Positions 21,458 through 33,060 of a stretch of 64,000 nucleotides of DNA are shown one piece after another (the stretch's first letter is position 1; every line of letters begins with the position of its first letter). The position numbers and the translations under genes were made by a program. This DNA comes from Undaria pinnatifida (lineage: Eukaryota; Sar; Phaeophyceae; Laminariales; Alariaceae), in NCBI GenBank assembly GCA_012845835.1, contig JABAKD010000007.1, positions 14,409,342 to 14,473,341 of the forward strand, in the 5' to 3' direction. Below the pieces are notes generated by a model. The model was not told where the DNA came from, made no database searches, and was given only the letters and a program-made list of their open reading frames with translations.

Positions 21458-21665
21458 TTAATGCATAACCGGGGTAGCCAACGGAAATGAGGTTATTAAG
21501 ACATGCGTTTTTTCTCCCATAGCGCTACAGGCCTTGCATGTATCCATGATATCCGGGTGCAATGTAAACGAACGGCCGCCAAGTGCAACCACGGCCCAAA
21601 CTGAGAGCTCCTTGGCTGCTTTACGCGCATCAGCATCGCAGTATTCACGATACATTGCTGCTTGG
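21458..21665 (-). CDS. Minus-strand exon candidate of unknown domain
   Basis: After a possible acceptor (TTCCAAGCAG on the minus strand) the frame reads AMYREYCDADARKAAKELSV, WAVVALGGRSFTLHPDIMD and CKACSAMGEKTHVL. It ends at a stop. It looks like genuine protein with one CxxC pair but has no recognised family. 20490-21450 otherwise contains nothing identifiable. Confidence 0.35.
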
Positions 21666-21965
21666 AAATCTTCTTCAAAACATTTACGTGTTTCAGCCAG
21701 AGTAAGTCAACACCCAGTCGATAGCAAAACCATAGGTTTGTCCAGTGATGTACCGTGCATTGCTCAACAATGCGTTTGCGATCCCACAACATTGTTTAAA
21801 AAATCTCAAACCGTCCGGTTCCTCTAGATGCATTCAATTTGAAGAGCCCAGATGTCTCACCTCCAAAGAGAGTAGGACAGATGCCTTTGCATCTCTGTTT
21901 CTTTCGAGCTATCCCGCGGTGGGGGTGCGCCCGATTCTAAACATTTTCTGAGATATTACAGTAGC

Positions 21966-22165
21966 ATGGAGAGCTCAACATCATCAACATCGTCATCATC
22001 TTCTACATCATCATCATTACCATCATTACCATCATCATCATCTACATCATCATCATTACCATCATTACCATCATCATCTACATCATCATCATTACCATCA
22101 TTACCATCATTGTCATCATCATTACCATCATTGTCATCATCATCATCATCATCATTATCATCATT

Positions 22166-22196
<31 letters not shown>

Positions 22197-22204
22197 GCAT
22201 CATT

Positions 22205-22241
<37 letters not shown>

Positions 22242-22258
22242 GCATTGTCATCATCATC
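21966..22258. repeat. ATC/CAT trinucleotide microsatellite
   Basis: About 290 bp of CAT and ATT trinucleotides. The Ser-rich (plus) and Met-rich (minus) frames are artefacts. 22260-23020 shows nothing else recognisable. Confidence 0.95.
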
Positions 22259-23029
22259 GCCCGAAGTATGGTTCTCAAGGCGTTCGCTCGAGCAACCCGA
22301 CCAAGCTTCGACGACAAAATCCTAATAATAACAAAACATACATGTATTACTCGTGGGAATTTTCGCGATTTATGATCAATGACTAACCCGTGGTTCCTTG
22401 CTTGAGGGGATAGATCATTCTTCATTCACTCATCGAGGACACGAACATTACCACAAACTCTTTAGATCAATAAATATAACCCATTCCGTGGGATGACTCC
22501 TTCCGTGACGTTACACCACCGGCAGAAGCCCTTGTGTTTCCCTCCACGGAGCTTCTGATCAAATGTTGCGGGATAATGGATTCATGAGCGCCTTTCAGAG
22601 CTGAGCTTCACTAGCACAACGGGAACCTATCATTCAAGCCGCCTCAGAAGGAATGAAAGAAGAAACGCATAGATACTCTCGTCACTCAGAACCACGCTTC
22701 CTCACTAACGCACTAGAATGCTCCGTGGTACGTCTGACCGAAAGTGAAATGTCATGACGTTGTTTTTGTGCGTCGTGAATTTAATTCCACCTGTTCATGA
22801 AAACTGGTAGTCCAAGTAGAAACAGCAAACGACCCAACCGAAACAACGGCCGTGCCAATTGAGCCGCCCATCGTGACAAGCGATGACGCGTAAGTATCAG
22901 ACGTACTCGACGCTTTATACAGAATCATGATGGAGTGCAAAATTTTTGAGGAGAGTGCCGTCAATGTAACGCCACGGTTCAAATTGCCAACCCGTCTGCA
23001 AGACACCACACCCTGGACAATAGCCTATT

Positions 23030-23940
23030 ATTATCAAATACGCCTACTTCATCAATAGGTTGGGGTATGGCATATCGATCCCTTTTGGAACCTTTGATAG
23101 GTACGCGAATTTTTCGATCGATACCCATTACATGGGCCAATAGGTGCAGAGAAATGAGTACAATGGGCTATTCATCTTAGGACAAGTGTGTAAACTTGTC
23201 CATCGAAACCTATTTTTCGACCGATGGGTTCTGATAAATCGGCACATTAGGCTATTTATTGTTATCGCGATAGTTATGTCACACTGTCAATCGATACTTA
23301 TTAGTATTGTGACCAATACGTATTTCAAAGTGTCGATCGATTCTTATTTCGTGTTCAATAGATATGTTAAATTGTCGATGAATATATATTGCTATGACCA
23401 GTAGGTGTAAAGCCTGTACATTAGTCTACCATGTATCGGGTACGCCTGTAGGTCTAACCACAAGTTGTTAGTATCCAACTTGGATTACTTGTATATCAGT
23501 ACGTATTGTTGTGTCACTTGTAAAACAAGGGTAAAATTGTTGATGGGTACCTACTTCTGTGACTCAAAGGTCAGAGGAATTGGTATGACTGCCGACCTCG
23601 AAAGAAAACATGGAGAGGTATTTATGTTGTTCAACAGCAGCAGCTATAGATTGATACCCTCACAGACCTATCGGTTCAAACCAATTATAATAAAAAATTA
23701 ATATACAGATGCTTTACGGTAAGTCTGCTGTTTTAAAACAAAGGCAAGAAGTAGGTCAAGGTTTGTGTTGGTAATCAACTTTTAAAAGGGTTGCTTTGAT
23801 ATTTGCTTACCATGTATTGCGAGCAGATGTTGCTTAGTTAAGCATGTTTTTCGTTTATTTAAGCAAGTAGGGTGATGAACCAAGTTTACAGTAAGTTGAT
23901 TTGTTCAGCATGCTTACCTGCTTTTTTTAAGTGAAAATTG
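23030..23940. repeat. Left arm of degenerate ~55-60-bp repeats
   Basis: Recurring units with TCGATCGATACCTATT-like and GACCAATAGGTGT-like blocks (for example at 23120, 23280, 23330, 23390), followed from about 23790 by a block with TTGCTTAGTTAAGCATG. The same components appear in the opposite orientation and order at 27190-28440. Confidence 0.55.
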
Positions 23941-24839
23941 CATATTTTCGAAGAATTGGAAGGCGTTTTCTTTCGGGATCGGCCCACGGCACACGCCCAC
24001 CACACACACCCCACTAACAGCGAACCAGCGCACAACCGTAGCATAGGCACAGCAAACAGCGAACAGACCACATAATCGTACCACACATCAATCGTGCCTT
24101 CGACGTTTGGGTTTCGTTGATTTTTGCAATGAGCGGCGACAGGCAAAACAGTGTAGCAGCCACGAGCGTCTCCGTATGCTGTCAGCCCGACGTTGGAACA
24201 GCAGCGGTTCCATGAAGGATGTTCGGTTCGCTTGTTGTAAGATAGACAGGCAGATTCGTGTGCGTGTTGGTGTTACCCTCGAGCATGGAGCATTTAACAG
24301 TATATTGGTGGCAAACGACGAACAATTATAAGAGTAAAACGCCATGGATACAAAAAATAGTATAATGGGGTCAGATGTACAAGGAAGAAAATAAGGGCGA
24401 CCACGTGTGTTTGGATCATTACACGTTGCAAGTGAATACATGAACTCGCCAGCAGGGGGGGTATGCAAAAAACGCAACCAAAACACGTATGCGCAGGAAA
24501 GACTCGACGCAATTAAAGAAAGAAATATAATATACCAAGGAAAGGGAAGGAAAGCAAAACCTCCAGAGCAACAGAAACTGGAGTCGGACAGAATATTGTG
24601 TTGGGCACATAGATGGAGGGCATATTGTGCCTAAAGGGCACTCAACGACGAACACAGCACTGCGAAGAAGTCCGGGCGGTCTTACAACAGCCACGCACGG
24701 CCATACAAAAGCGCTCACGTCAGGAAGACGATCACGAGACCCATAATTCAGTATCTTTGGCAGGACGCCCCGGACCGCCCGTTCCTTCCGCCCCCCCGCC
24801 CCCCATTCCCCGCCGTCTCGTACAATTGGTGTCAACGAT

Positions 24840-25440
24840 GGGTAGCATGGCCGCGGCCTTTGAGTATGGCTGTGTAGCTTCTTCACCTCTCCGTGCCATG
24901 CCTTTTCCACATGAATGTGTTAGCCCCCCTCGTCGACCCGTCGTTACTATCTGCCGGCATCTTGTGCAGCCGTTCGTCACACCCTTCAAAGTCCATGCAT
25001 CATTTGGCCTTGAGTTCCTCTAGGCACACCATCCAACTGTTCTCTTGGCTCTCGGAGTATAGCCTTTAACCCCACACGGCTCCCCAAACCTCACCCTCTC
25101 TTGGCTCTCGGAGTATAGCCTTTAACCCCACGCGGCTCCCCAAACATCACCCTCCTCGGCAGACGCTCCTTCACCAGATTTGCCAGGAATCCCGCGAATA
25201 AAGTCCTCCGATTCCTCACCGTCACCTCCATGCGCTCGGTGTCTCTCTTGGCAGACGCCTCGGCGTTCGAGAGGGTGTGGTCACCGCGCATCCGTTTCCG
25301 CCAGCCAAAGTATCCGAGGTGCATGAAGTGGTGAACTGCCGTAGCCTGTCATAGTCAACCTTGTTCGGGGTCCACCTCACGCACCATTAGAGTAGCGTCT
25401 CGATCACCTCGTCCTCCAGCATTCGCACCTTCAGCCACAA
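24840..25440 (-). pseudogene. LINE C-terminal fragment
   Basis: The minus strand reads NKVDYDRLRQ, then GYFGWRKRMRGDHTLSNAEA and FAGFLANLVKERLPRRVMFG, ending with a degraded equivalent of the GAELFMRNWHETE tail seen in the sister copy at 62153-62710. Several stops and frameshifts are present. A 58-bp segment of the LPRRVMFG coding part is tandemly duplicated at about 25037-25154. The family is a non-LTR retrotransposon; the RT core is absent. Confidence 0.6.
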
Positions 25441-26703
25441 GCACATACCCAGACGGTCTCGGATTTCCATATTGCACGCCGGCGGGCTTTTATCATAGTC
25501 CGTTCTCAAAAATACTGACTAAAGCACCACGAGCATTACTGTACTACATACCTTCCCCCCCCCCCCCTCGTCCGTAATGAGTCCCGCCAAATTCCCTCAT
25601 ACCTGCCAGATGCACTGGCTGTTTCAGACGTTGGGTGTGGATCCATTGAGTTCGCGTAACTGCGTGAAATGTGAGTGAAATCGGCAATATTGATTACCTA
25701 TTCCGCGTAATTACGCCTTGTACCGAGGATTTAAAGTACACTGAGGAAAGGCAGGGCAACTCATATCGTTTAGTGAATAACAGTATACTATAAAACGATA
25801 TATTTTGTGATATTGTTTGTCGTGGATTAGCGAGCGAGAGGTTGCTTGCTGATTTTGTGCAAACACAGCTTGCCACGTTGAGTATTAAATACTCATCCGG
25901 TCCAACTCACAGCTCTTGTATTGGAAACACATTGAAAATTCATCACGCGTCATGCAGCTTGAAAAGTGGAGTATCCACCATTTTACACCAGTCTAACCCA
26001 CAGCTGACATATTTTGCAGACCTTTCGAGGAAAAAATGTCTTATATTCTACGCCACACCGTGTCTGCTATTTGTCTTCTGCGCATCAAATGCATGCCATT
26101 CACCATTTTAGGCCTCTTCCATTAACGTTAAAGGCGTGTTCGTACTGTACTTCATCCATAAACCAGCATAACATCGCTGAGTCTAGCTTTCGTGTTTCGA
26201 AAGCCTGCGTAGTGCGTTCCACATTCCACGTCAACTGCAGTGTAGCCGCCCCCGAATTCCGTAGTTCGCCCAACTTTCTGCGCATACCAGGCACAACAAC
26301 TAGGTAAGCATGCCATCCGCCAGTCCCGTTTCCTCTCCGGTAGGAATACTCGTGCTCTCCTTCGAAACACCCGTGTACCTATAATGGATAAAAAACAAAT
26401 GTATTGCTACTTAACATCGGTGTAACACGCCCCCTGCAAATCTTTTTTCATTGGCTAGGACTATGGAGGCACAAAACACGGTTGACACCCACCAAGAACA
26501 CGCCTACTAGCAGAACTTGAAGATATTCCAACACCCAGGGCAGCACCACCTGTACCCTCGGCCCTGTAGAACTAGTGATTCCGTCACTAGGGTGCTCGAA
26601 AATCGTCGCTTACAATAATAAACTGGAAAGTGCTCGGTCGCCCTGCCCCCCCCAACCCTTGGATGAAAAAGCTCCCAACGGTGACTTTTTGGAGGATTGT
26701 CAG

Positions 26704-26943
26704 TCACTGGACTCTGTTAATCACCTGGTCGAATTGAGCAACGAACTCCAGACATTCCACTGATTCGGGTATCGCCACCACCTGCACACTGCACAACTGT
26801 CGTCGAACTTCTCCCCAAACACCGTTTTCTCGACACCGATGAGAGAGCGCAAGAAACGAGTCAATAACACGCTTGAAAACGAGCCCCACGTGACGCTCGG
26901 CACGCGGATTCCTGGCAGGCGCGCCCCATGAGCCAATTGTGAA
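26704..26943 (-). CDS. Minus-strand exon candidate
   Basis: Reads TIGSWGAPARNPRAERHVGL, FKRVIDSFLALSHRCREN and QVVAIPESVECLEFVAQFDQ, followed by a possible donor CAG|GTGATT. It has good protein character, whereas the overlapping minus frame is arginine/serine-rich. Family unknown. It lies between the two repeat arms and could be an exon of a captured or transposon gene. 25450-26700 otherwise has no convincing gene. Confidence 0.35.
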   Translation of the reverse strand, partial: FTIGSWGAPARNPRAERHVGLVFKRVIDSFLALSHRCRENGVWGEVRRQLCSVQVVAIPESVECLEFVAQFDQVINRVQ

Positions 26944-27189
26944 ATGTCACGGCTTCGCCGCCAGCCCCGAGGTGTTCTTGCCGGAGACGAATAATTTTTC
27001 GCGAGGCAGCTTTCGCAGGGCTTCACAGCCCCCCAACGACGTTTCGTAGAGCTTGTTTTTGGACGTGTACCACGTCTCCCATCCAAGTTGTTATTGAAGA
27101 CGACGAGTAGGGCGGCCTGTGTAATTCTGATGTCATGCTGACGGAGGCTTGCAGCCTTGCCGCGACGCTAAAGTACGAATGTAACTTGG

Positions 27190-28440
27190 ACAATATCAGC
27201 AAATAAGCATGACTAAACGAGCAAAATTTGGTTACCTAATCAAGCATGCTTGTTTGCCTAAATAGCAAACGAGCAAAACAAAGCAGATTTGATTATGCCT
27301 ATAATGGTTAAGCCAAAACACCTATCGATTTACAAGCAGCGGGTATTAATCGAAACCATTGGAAGGGTATCTATTACATCCTTAGTAGGTATTGATCGAT
27401 ATCCTTGAAATCGTATTAAATTGGGCAATAGGCATTGACCGATACCGTCGTGCACCTATAATATTGAGCAATAGATATCTATCGATGTCATCGCACACCT
27501 ATCGCTTCAACCAATAGGTATCGATTGGTGGCGATATTAATGCGATGTTTCAACGATAGCCTGTTTGGAGGCATTTTCAAATTATGATTGTGTGTGGTGC
27601 CCAAGATATCTATCGATATTATAATTCGCAACAACCATATCGGTCGCACAATAGGTAATTGTAGTCACTGCCCCAACCCTATTGTTGCTTACAATGCCTA
27701 TCCATAGACCCCGAACCCGAGCCATTGTGCCCCGCGATAGGCATCCATCCTCATAGTTGCCGACTTTTCGTTGGCTCATTAGCCTATTCGATAGGGAACT
27801 CTCCAAGGGATATGAAGGGACTGAATGGCACAGAAGCAGGTACAGCATGCTAGCGCTTCGCTTCGAACACAAAAAAAGAGTACTTACCTCCTTGTGGTTG
27901 AGACCACCCACTTTGAGCTTCTTAGGGCACAACGAGGATAGACAGCGTCATTTTGGGGGATTCACCGCTGGGCGTGAGGGGAGTGCGGCGTGAATGATGA
28001 ATGGCGAATTAGAGTTGATTGTACCGAGACGGGCTGTCTTCGGTTGATATTGCCCTCCCACACTGAAACAATGAAATGACGAAAGGTCTACGCACCGATA
28101 CCAGTAATTCGAAACAATAGAACGGTGAAATATCTGCCAATACCTATCCGAAGCAATATAGTTGTGAAGGGTCTATCGATACCTATTTTACGAAACAAGA
28201 GGTTTGGTGAAAGGTATATTGATACTAATCGTTCAAAGCAATAGGTTTCGTCTCGCAGTCTCAAAAATATATCGCCCGACCAGGAATGCTCTCGAAATTC
28301 TTATCCATGGATATCTGTTCCAACGATAGGTTTTGACTTTACATGTCAATACAGTATCGGCCGACCACTGTATCCCTGGAGGTGTCAATGGCTACCTACC
28401 TATTGTCAGCCACAAAAGGCTTCACAAAGTGCCAACCGAT
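27190..28440. repeat. Right arm of degenerate ~55-60-bp repeats (inverted relative to left arm)
   Basis: From about 27190 a block with AAGCATGCTTGTTTGCC, then units such as CAATAGGTATCGATTGG, GCAATAGGCATTGACCGAT and CTATCGATACCTATT to about 28440. Read on the minus strand they correspond to the left arm. Minor open frames inside are not credible genes. 28450-28980 shows an AT microsatellite near 28760 and little else. Confidence 0.55.
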
Positions 28441-29036
28441 CTGCCACAAGAATAAACTTGCCTCATTTTGGAATAAGATTCCTTTGAATGCATATTGACC
28501 TGGAACGTATTGTCCAGCGTGTGCAAGACACATCAACCTTGAGCGAAAACTTACTGCAGGCCAAACGAAGGCTCCGCATGGGTGCCGGCATTCACCGGCA
28601 CACGTGCTACGGGTAGGGCAGGGCAGAACTTGGAGTTGTTCGATTCAACATCTGATTTAGAGTGAAAAATTACCACACACAAACTTAGGTAATGTCAAGA
28701 ATTCGATAAAGACTACCTGCTACCGTTTTGTAAGTGAATCCGATTTCGAGCTTCATCATATATATGTATATATATGCATATTTCGATCAGATAAATCCAA
28801 GAACACGCCGACTGACCCTTTAGTCTGGCCGCGAAACGTGTCGAGTGCATTTTTTATGAGGTATTTAAGAAGTACCCGATGCCAGCAAGGCGGCTGACCA
28901 TATCTGCGGCGCGTTTTATTCGTAGCCAGCGAGTGGCGCGCACTGAGGCAGCTTCTGAAATATTCCATGCATGATATAATATTACTGTGGGTTAGGGTTC
29001 CGAACAGGTGACGGGCTGGGTGACGCAACAGGAAGT

Positions 29037-29990
29037 TTGACGCACGATATCGGCGAAACGAGTGTGACTATTGCCCTGATGACACGGAAAATAGACGTCT
29101 TGCGCGTTCGAGTAGCAGAGTCGCCGGCGGAGCGGCGGTCGGCAACGGTGCGGGGAATGTTTTTTATTGTGTTAGCGAGGAAGTTGCACCATTATTCCTT
29201 TGTGATCCGGACCGGACCATACTTCGTCCGTAGGCTGCTGCAGCCTCTAATGTTCATCTTAGTGGGGCGGAGCAGGCGAGGGTGGAGGAGGAGGCTTGGG
29301 GCAGGTACAGAAAGCGGACGGCAAAGAGGCTGGTTTTGTGGCTGTCGCGTGACTTCATGGCTGACGTGGGGTGATGGAGATGGTTTTTGGAGAGGGGGGC
29401 CGGTACTGGGGGGAACGGATGACATCACCGTTCATTAGGTTCGTTAAGCAGCGACCGAGTAGGACATGGCTTTTGGACGAATATTTGGCAGCAATATGGG
29501 AGTTAGGTACGGAGACGGGGGTCTACTGAAGATTCGACCTTATGGAAGAGGTGAAGAAACGAACGACAAAGAGTGGCGGGCCGTGGCCAATTGATTTCCA
29601 TCAACCTGCCCGAGGTAATGGCAATGGTGGCGACGGCGAACGGTATGATTGACATGAAGGGAGAGAGACCGCGTAGAAGAGGGGAAGCAGTTCGGATGAG
29701 GGCGAATAATGAAGTACCGGTCACCTTGGTGTGTAGGTGTCGCGGGGGGGAAGAAACAAGCGAGGGTAGGGGCGTTGATGATGATAATCGGGGTTTTCGA
29801 AACAAAGGGGGGGTGGTGTTTTCAGGCAAGGCATGTGCAGGAGTTATAGAATGGGTTGGCAGACGGTATGGCCAGGTGGCAAAGGGGAACATTTTCGAGA
29901 AACTGAATGCAGAATGTCCTGGAATCTCTTGGCAGGTGCAGCAGTTGGGAACGGGGTTGCAGCTCATGTGTTCAGAGACACTGCGATAGG
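29037..29990 (+). pseudogene. YR retrotransposon 1: RT thumb end and RNase H remnants
   Basis: The frame at 29100-29270 reads ATVRGMFFIVLARKLHHYSF and RTGPYFVRRLLQP, resembling the RT-to-RNase H connection of DIRS/PAT/Ngaro-type elements (where a SLVGKL-H/R-PGRFF-x-RRLL motif is usual). At 29574-29760 it reads SINLPEVMAMVATANGMIDM and VRMRANNEVPVTLVCRCRGG, matching the RNase H segment with E-x-x-x-M and the D/N-N-E-A-A region. Most acidic catalytic positions are altered or interrupted by stops. The RT palm is missing. The next ORF continues with the recombinase. Confidence 0.55.
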
Positions 29991-30045
29991 TTAGGCGTTT
30001 GGATGACTTGCGGCTTTGACTCGAAGGACGTGTTAGGCTTGGAGG

Positions 30046-31120
30046 ATGTGGGTGAGCTGGAGATTTTTTTTTGGTAAGGGGTGCTGGCTGCGGAAGGACG
30101 TGGGGGAGATGGAGTTGGTAGGAGATTTGGTCGAGTTCATGGGATACTGTTGGGCAAGGAAAGAGATCAAAGAGTTGACCATAGTAGGCAAGGTGCCGGA
30201 GATCAACTTCTACCATGATCAGTTCTTGGGGCTGTCAGTGCCCATGAGTATCCCGTTGATCAGATCTGTCAGGCAAGATATCATTAGGGCGCAAGTAGGA
30301 ATGGGTAGTCAGCACAGAGTGAGAAGGCCGTTGACGTCTCGGATACTGACAGGGATGCAGGTTAGCCTTCAGGCGTTGGGGGTAGGTGAGAATGCGTTAT
30401 GGAAGGGTCTGCCGCTGTAGAGTTTTCATATTTTGCGAGCGTCGGATTTGTTTGCCAAAGGAAAAGCGGTGTTCCAGAAACTACATTGATTGAGCAGGGG
30501 GCATGTGGCAATTTTCGGGGATAACGAGCGGTTGGTAGAAAGCAAAATACACCCGGAAAATTAGGTGGAGGTGAGGTCCAGAGGATCAAAGGGGGACCGA
30601 GGGAGAAACGGGGCGGTACTGGCGAGAACAATGACAGGGCGTAGGGGGGGGGGGGGGGGAGGGGAGGGGCGGTGGCTTCATTGGTGAAGCGTTTTAGGTT
30701 TACAACAACATGAATGTTTTGGAGGAAGCTTTCTTGATGTCATGAAGGGGAAAAGGTATTTGGGAGGGTTGTTCTAGGGGAAGGGCAACTTTGTGCTTAC
30801 GGGGGTGGATCGCAAGCGTTGGGGAGAGGTGGAGGGAAGAGGGCGGGGTCGAGACTGATTCCGGAACTATATTCGCGATGTATTTCTGGACAACAATCGG
30901 AGCTACAAGACCGACCGCGACCGTGGTACCGGAGGCAAAAAATATGAGAGAAGGAAGTTGGTCGCCGGACTTGTTTATGGTGCACGTTAGGGCGAACATG
31001 GAGGACCCGGTCTTGGTGTTAGAGGTGTTGCAGCACGCGCAGCGGAATTTGTGGGACAACCGGGACAAAGGACTATATGGGGCGGGTAATGGGAAACGTA
31101 CCACTCTGCCCGTTAACGTA
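30046..31120 (+). pseudogene. YR retrotransposon 1: tyrosine recombinase remnant
   Basis: At 30109-30420 the frame gives the N-terminal SAM-like helices (LVEFMGYCWARKEIKELTIV; RRPLTSRILTGMQVSLQALG). After a broken stretch with a poly-G tract near 30645-30660, the C-terminal half resumes at about 30780: TLCLRGWIASVGERW, then FAMYFWTTIGATRPTA where functional enzymes carry H-x-x-R-IGGAT, then MREGSWSPDLFMVHVRANM where the catalytic Tyr is expected but His is found. Loss of the HxxR arginine and of the nucleophile means it is inactive. Confidence 0.6.
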
Positions 31121-31204
31121 AAGCACTCTTGGGGGTTTGCTATCGGAACTGAAGCCGTCAGTACATAACCGGACGGAGGGGTGGGGGGAATTGCGGTCTC
31201 GGGT

Positions 31205-31430
31205 GGGGAGACGTCTCACTAGCGGAGCGCGACCTGTAGGCAGGTCGACCACGTTTCGTTTGTGTGGGTTGGAGAGCCGTAAGCAGGAGGACGAAGGGGC
31301 GGGCGGGGGCCCTGCTCCGCTGAATCCCTCCTGCTATATTTTATTAAGGTAGGGGAGGCATACGCATCCGATGGAGAGCGGGGGCAAGACAGCCCCCCCC
31401 CCCCCCCTCATACATTTCGGCTTCTTCAAC
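31205..31430. repeat. YR retrotransposon 1: direct repeat, copy 1
   Basis: Begins GGGGAGACGTCTCACTAGCG and ends TTTCGGCTTCTTCAAC, then resumes after the inserted element as TATAAAGCATCTTTCGT (31689). A second copy is at 32815-33060. Paired direct repeats next to a YR gene fit the split direct repeats of PAT/Ngaro-like elements. Confidence 0.65.
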
Positions 31431-31681
31431 GAGTCGTTCTACATTAACCCCACAATTTTTCTTTCACGAAATCACCTCTTCTGAAACCAGCTCCCGACCG
31501 TATCTCGTGAGGAACATTGCCCCTCGCCCCCCCGACGTCATCATTCGACCATCTTTTGCAAACAAGAAAATATTTGAAGATTGTAATTTTCATAGCATCG
31601 TTCCTCGTGTCGAGAACCCATGAAGCTTTCGTAAAAACAAAAATGATGGTTTGGGGGTGGCTAATATTCTAGAGTCAGTCC
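31431..31681. mobile_element. MITE-like element, family A, copy 3 (nested in the YR repeat)
   Basis: Termini GAGTCGTTCTACATTAACCCC and GGCTAATATTCTAGAGTCAGTC plus a final C; 251 bp. Comparison with the uninterrupted repeat copy at about 33028 (CTTCTTCAATATACATGAAG) shows the empty site, with AAC at the left and AAT at the right of the insert: a 3-bp duplication with one later change. Confidence 0.72.
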
Positions 31682-32079
31682 AATTAATATAAAGCATCTT
31701 TCGTACAAGTGAACCCAAAGAAGGAGGTTGTCGTTGGGGAAAGCCTGTGTTTGGGGTAAAGGGTAGCCAGGTAGGACAGCAATAAAACAGCAAATTTCCG
31801 GGGTATCAATGTAAGATAGGGAGATGTTTGGTACAGGGTATTATTGAGAAAATCTAAAACCCGGAAATCTGATAGAACACAATATGATCTAGAGTCGGAC
31901 ACAAACAGGCAACTTGAGAGCTGTGTGAAGCGGGGAATCGTCGGTGTAGCGCACAGCCAGAAGAGGTAGCTAACGGGCGAGGCCCGGAACGAGTGGAAGA
32001 GGACCGGGGCAGAGGGCAAGGGGCGTCAGGAAGTCGTCAGGTTGTTGTTTTCCCAACCAGCCTCCCGAAATTTCCTCCG

Positions 32080-32800
32080 CGGATGGGCAGACGAAGGAAA
32101 CGATGACCCAGTGGTCGATTAGTGATGGTATAATCCCCATCGCGCGGGCCGTTTGAAACGGAGTTATTACATACTTTTCGTTTCGCTTTCGTGGCGGGTT
32201 CGCGATCGAACGGACCGTTTGGAGCGGAACCACCCGAACGCACGCGTAGGTGATGGTCGAGATTAGTGATGGATGGCATCATCCCGATCGCACGGGCCGT
32301 CAAAAACGCAACTAATCACACTTAAAAAACGTTTAGCAATAGCGATGGGTTCCCGATATGAACCGGCTGCTAGCAGCAGGACTATCCGAACGCACAGACA
32401 CATAGTGGTGGGTCAGCGGTGGCATAATCTCGATCGCACCGACCGTTTAAAATACAAAAATCAACATCCATGATCGCTTGCCAGTGGAGGTGGGTCCCCG
32501 ACAGGAGCAGACCGTTAAAGAAGAAACAGCCACCCGAAGGCACGCGCAAGGTAGTGATTGATTAGCTGTGGATTTCCCGAGCGCACGGACCTTTAGAAAC
32601 GGAATCACGGTATCATTACTCGTTCGGCGATTGTGGGGGATCCCCGATATGAGCAGGCCGTTTTATACGGGAAACCCTCATGAAAGCACACACGAGCAGG
32701 GGTGGGTCAAGTACGTCCCCGATCGCACTGGCAATGAGAAGCGGAACTACATGGCTGTTTTTGCATTTGGAGTCATGAATGAACGGGCCCGGGTTCGTAC
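32080..32800. repeat. Degenerate ~180-220-bp tandem repeat between the two YR direct repeats
   Basis: Recurring blocks with CGATCGCACGGGCCGT, CCACCCGAACGCACGCG and ATTAGTGATGG spaced about 150-200 bp. Divergence is high, and no ORF is convincing. Confidence 0.55.
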
Positions 32801-32814
32801 ACGAAAATCTAAGA

Positions 32815-33060
32815 ATGGGGAGACGTCTCAGTAGCGGAGCGCGACCGGTAGATGGGTCGACCGCGTTTCGTTTGTGTGGGTGCGGCTGGGATAAGAAAGA
32901 CGGGAAAGGCAGGGAGCGGCCCCTCCTTCCCCTCCTCCCTCCTGCAATGTTATATAGAGGTAAGGGACGGTACGTATCCGCAGGGGGGGCGGGTGGAGGA
33001 CAGTCCTTCTCCCTCCCCACCATTTCGGCTTCTTCAATATACATGAAGCATCTTTCGTTA
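32815..33060. repeat. YR retrotransposon 1: direct repeat, copy 2 (uninterrupted)
   Basis: Begins GGGGAGACGTCTCAGTAGCG and ends ATGAAGCATCTTTCGT. It is similar to 31205-31430 plus 31685-31705 over its length. The interval 33060-34390 contains open frames on both strands (33182-33385, 33289-33720, 33382-33630) without recognisable domains; I do not call genes there. Confidence 0.65.

Noticed and set aside
21966..22425. Ser-rich (plus) and Met-rich (minus) ORFs
   Set aside because: Translations of a CAT/ATT microsatellite.
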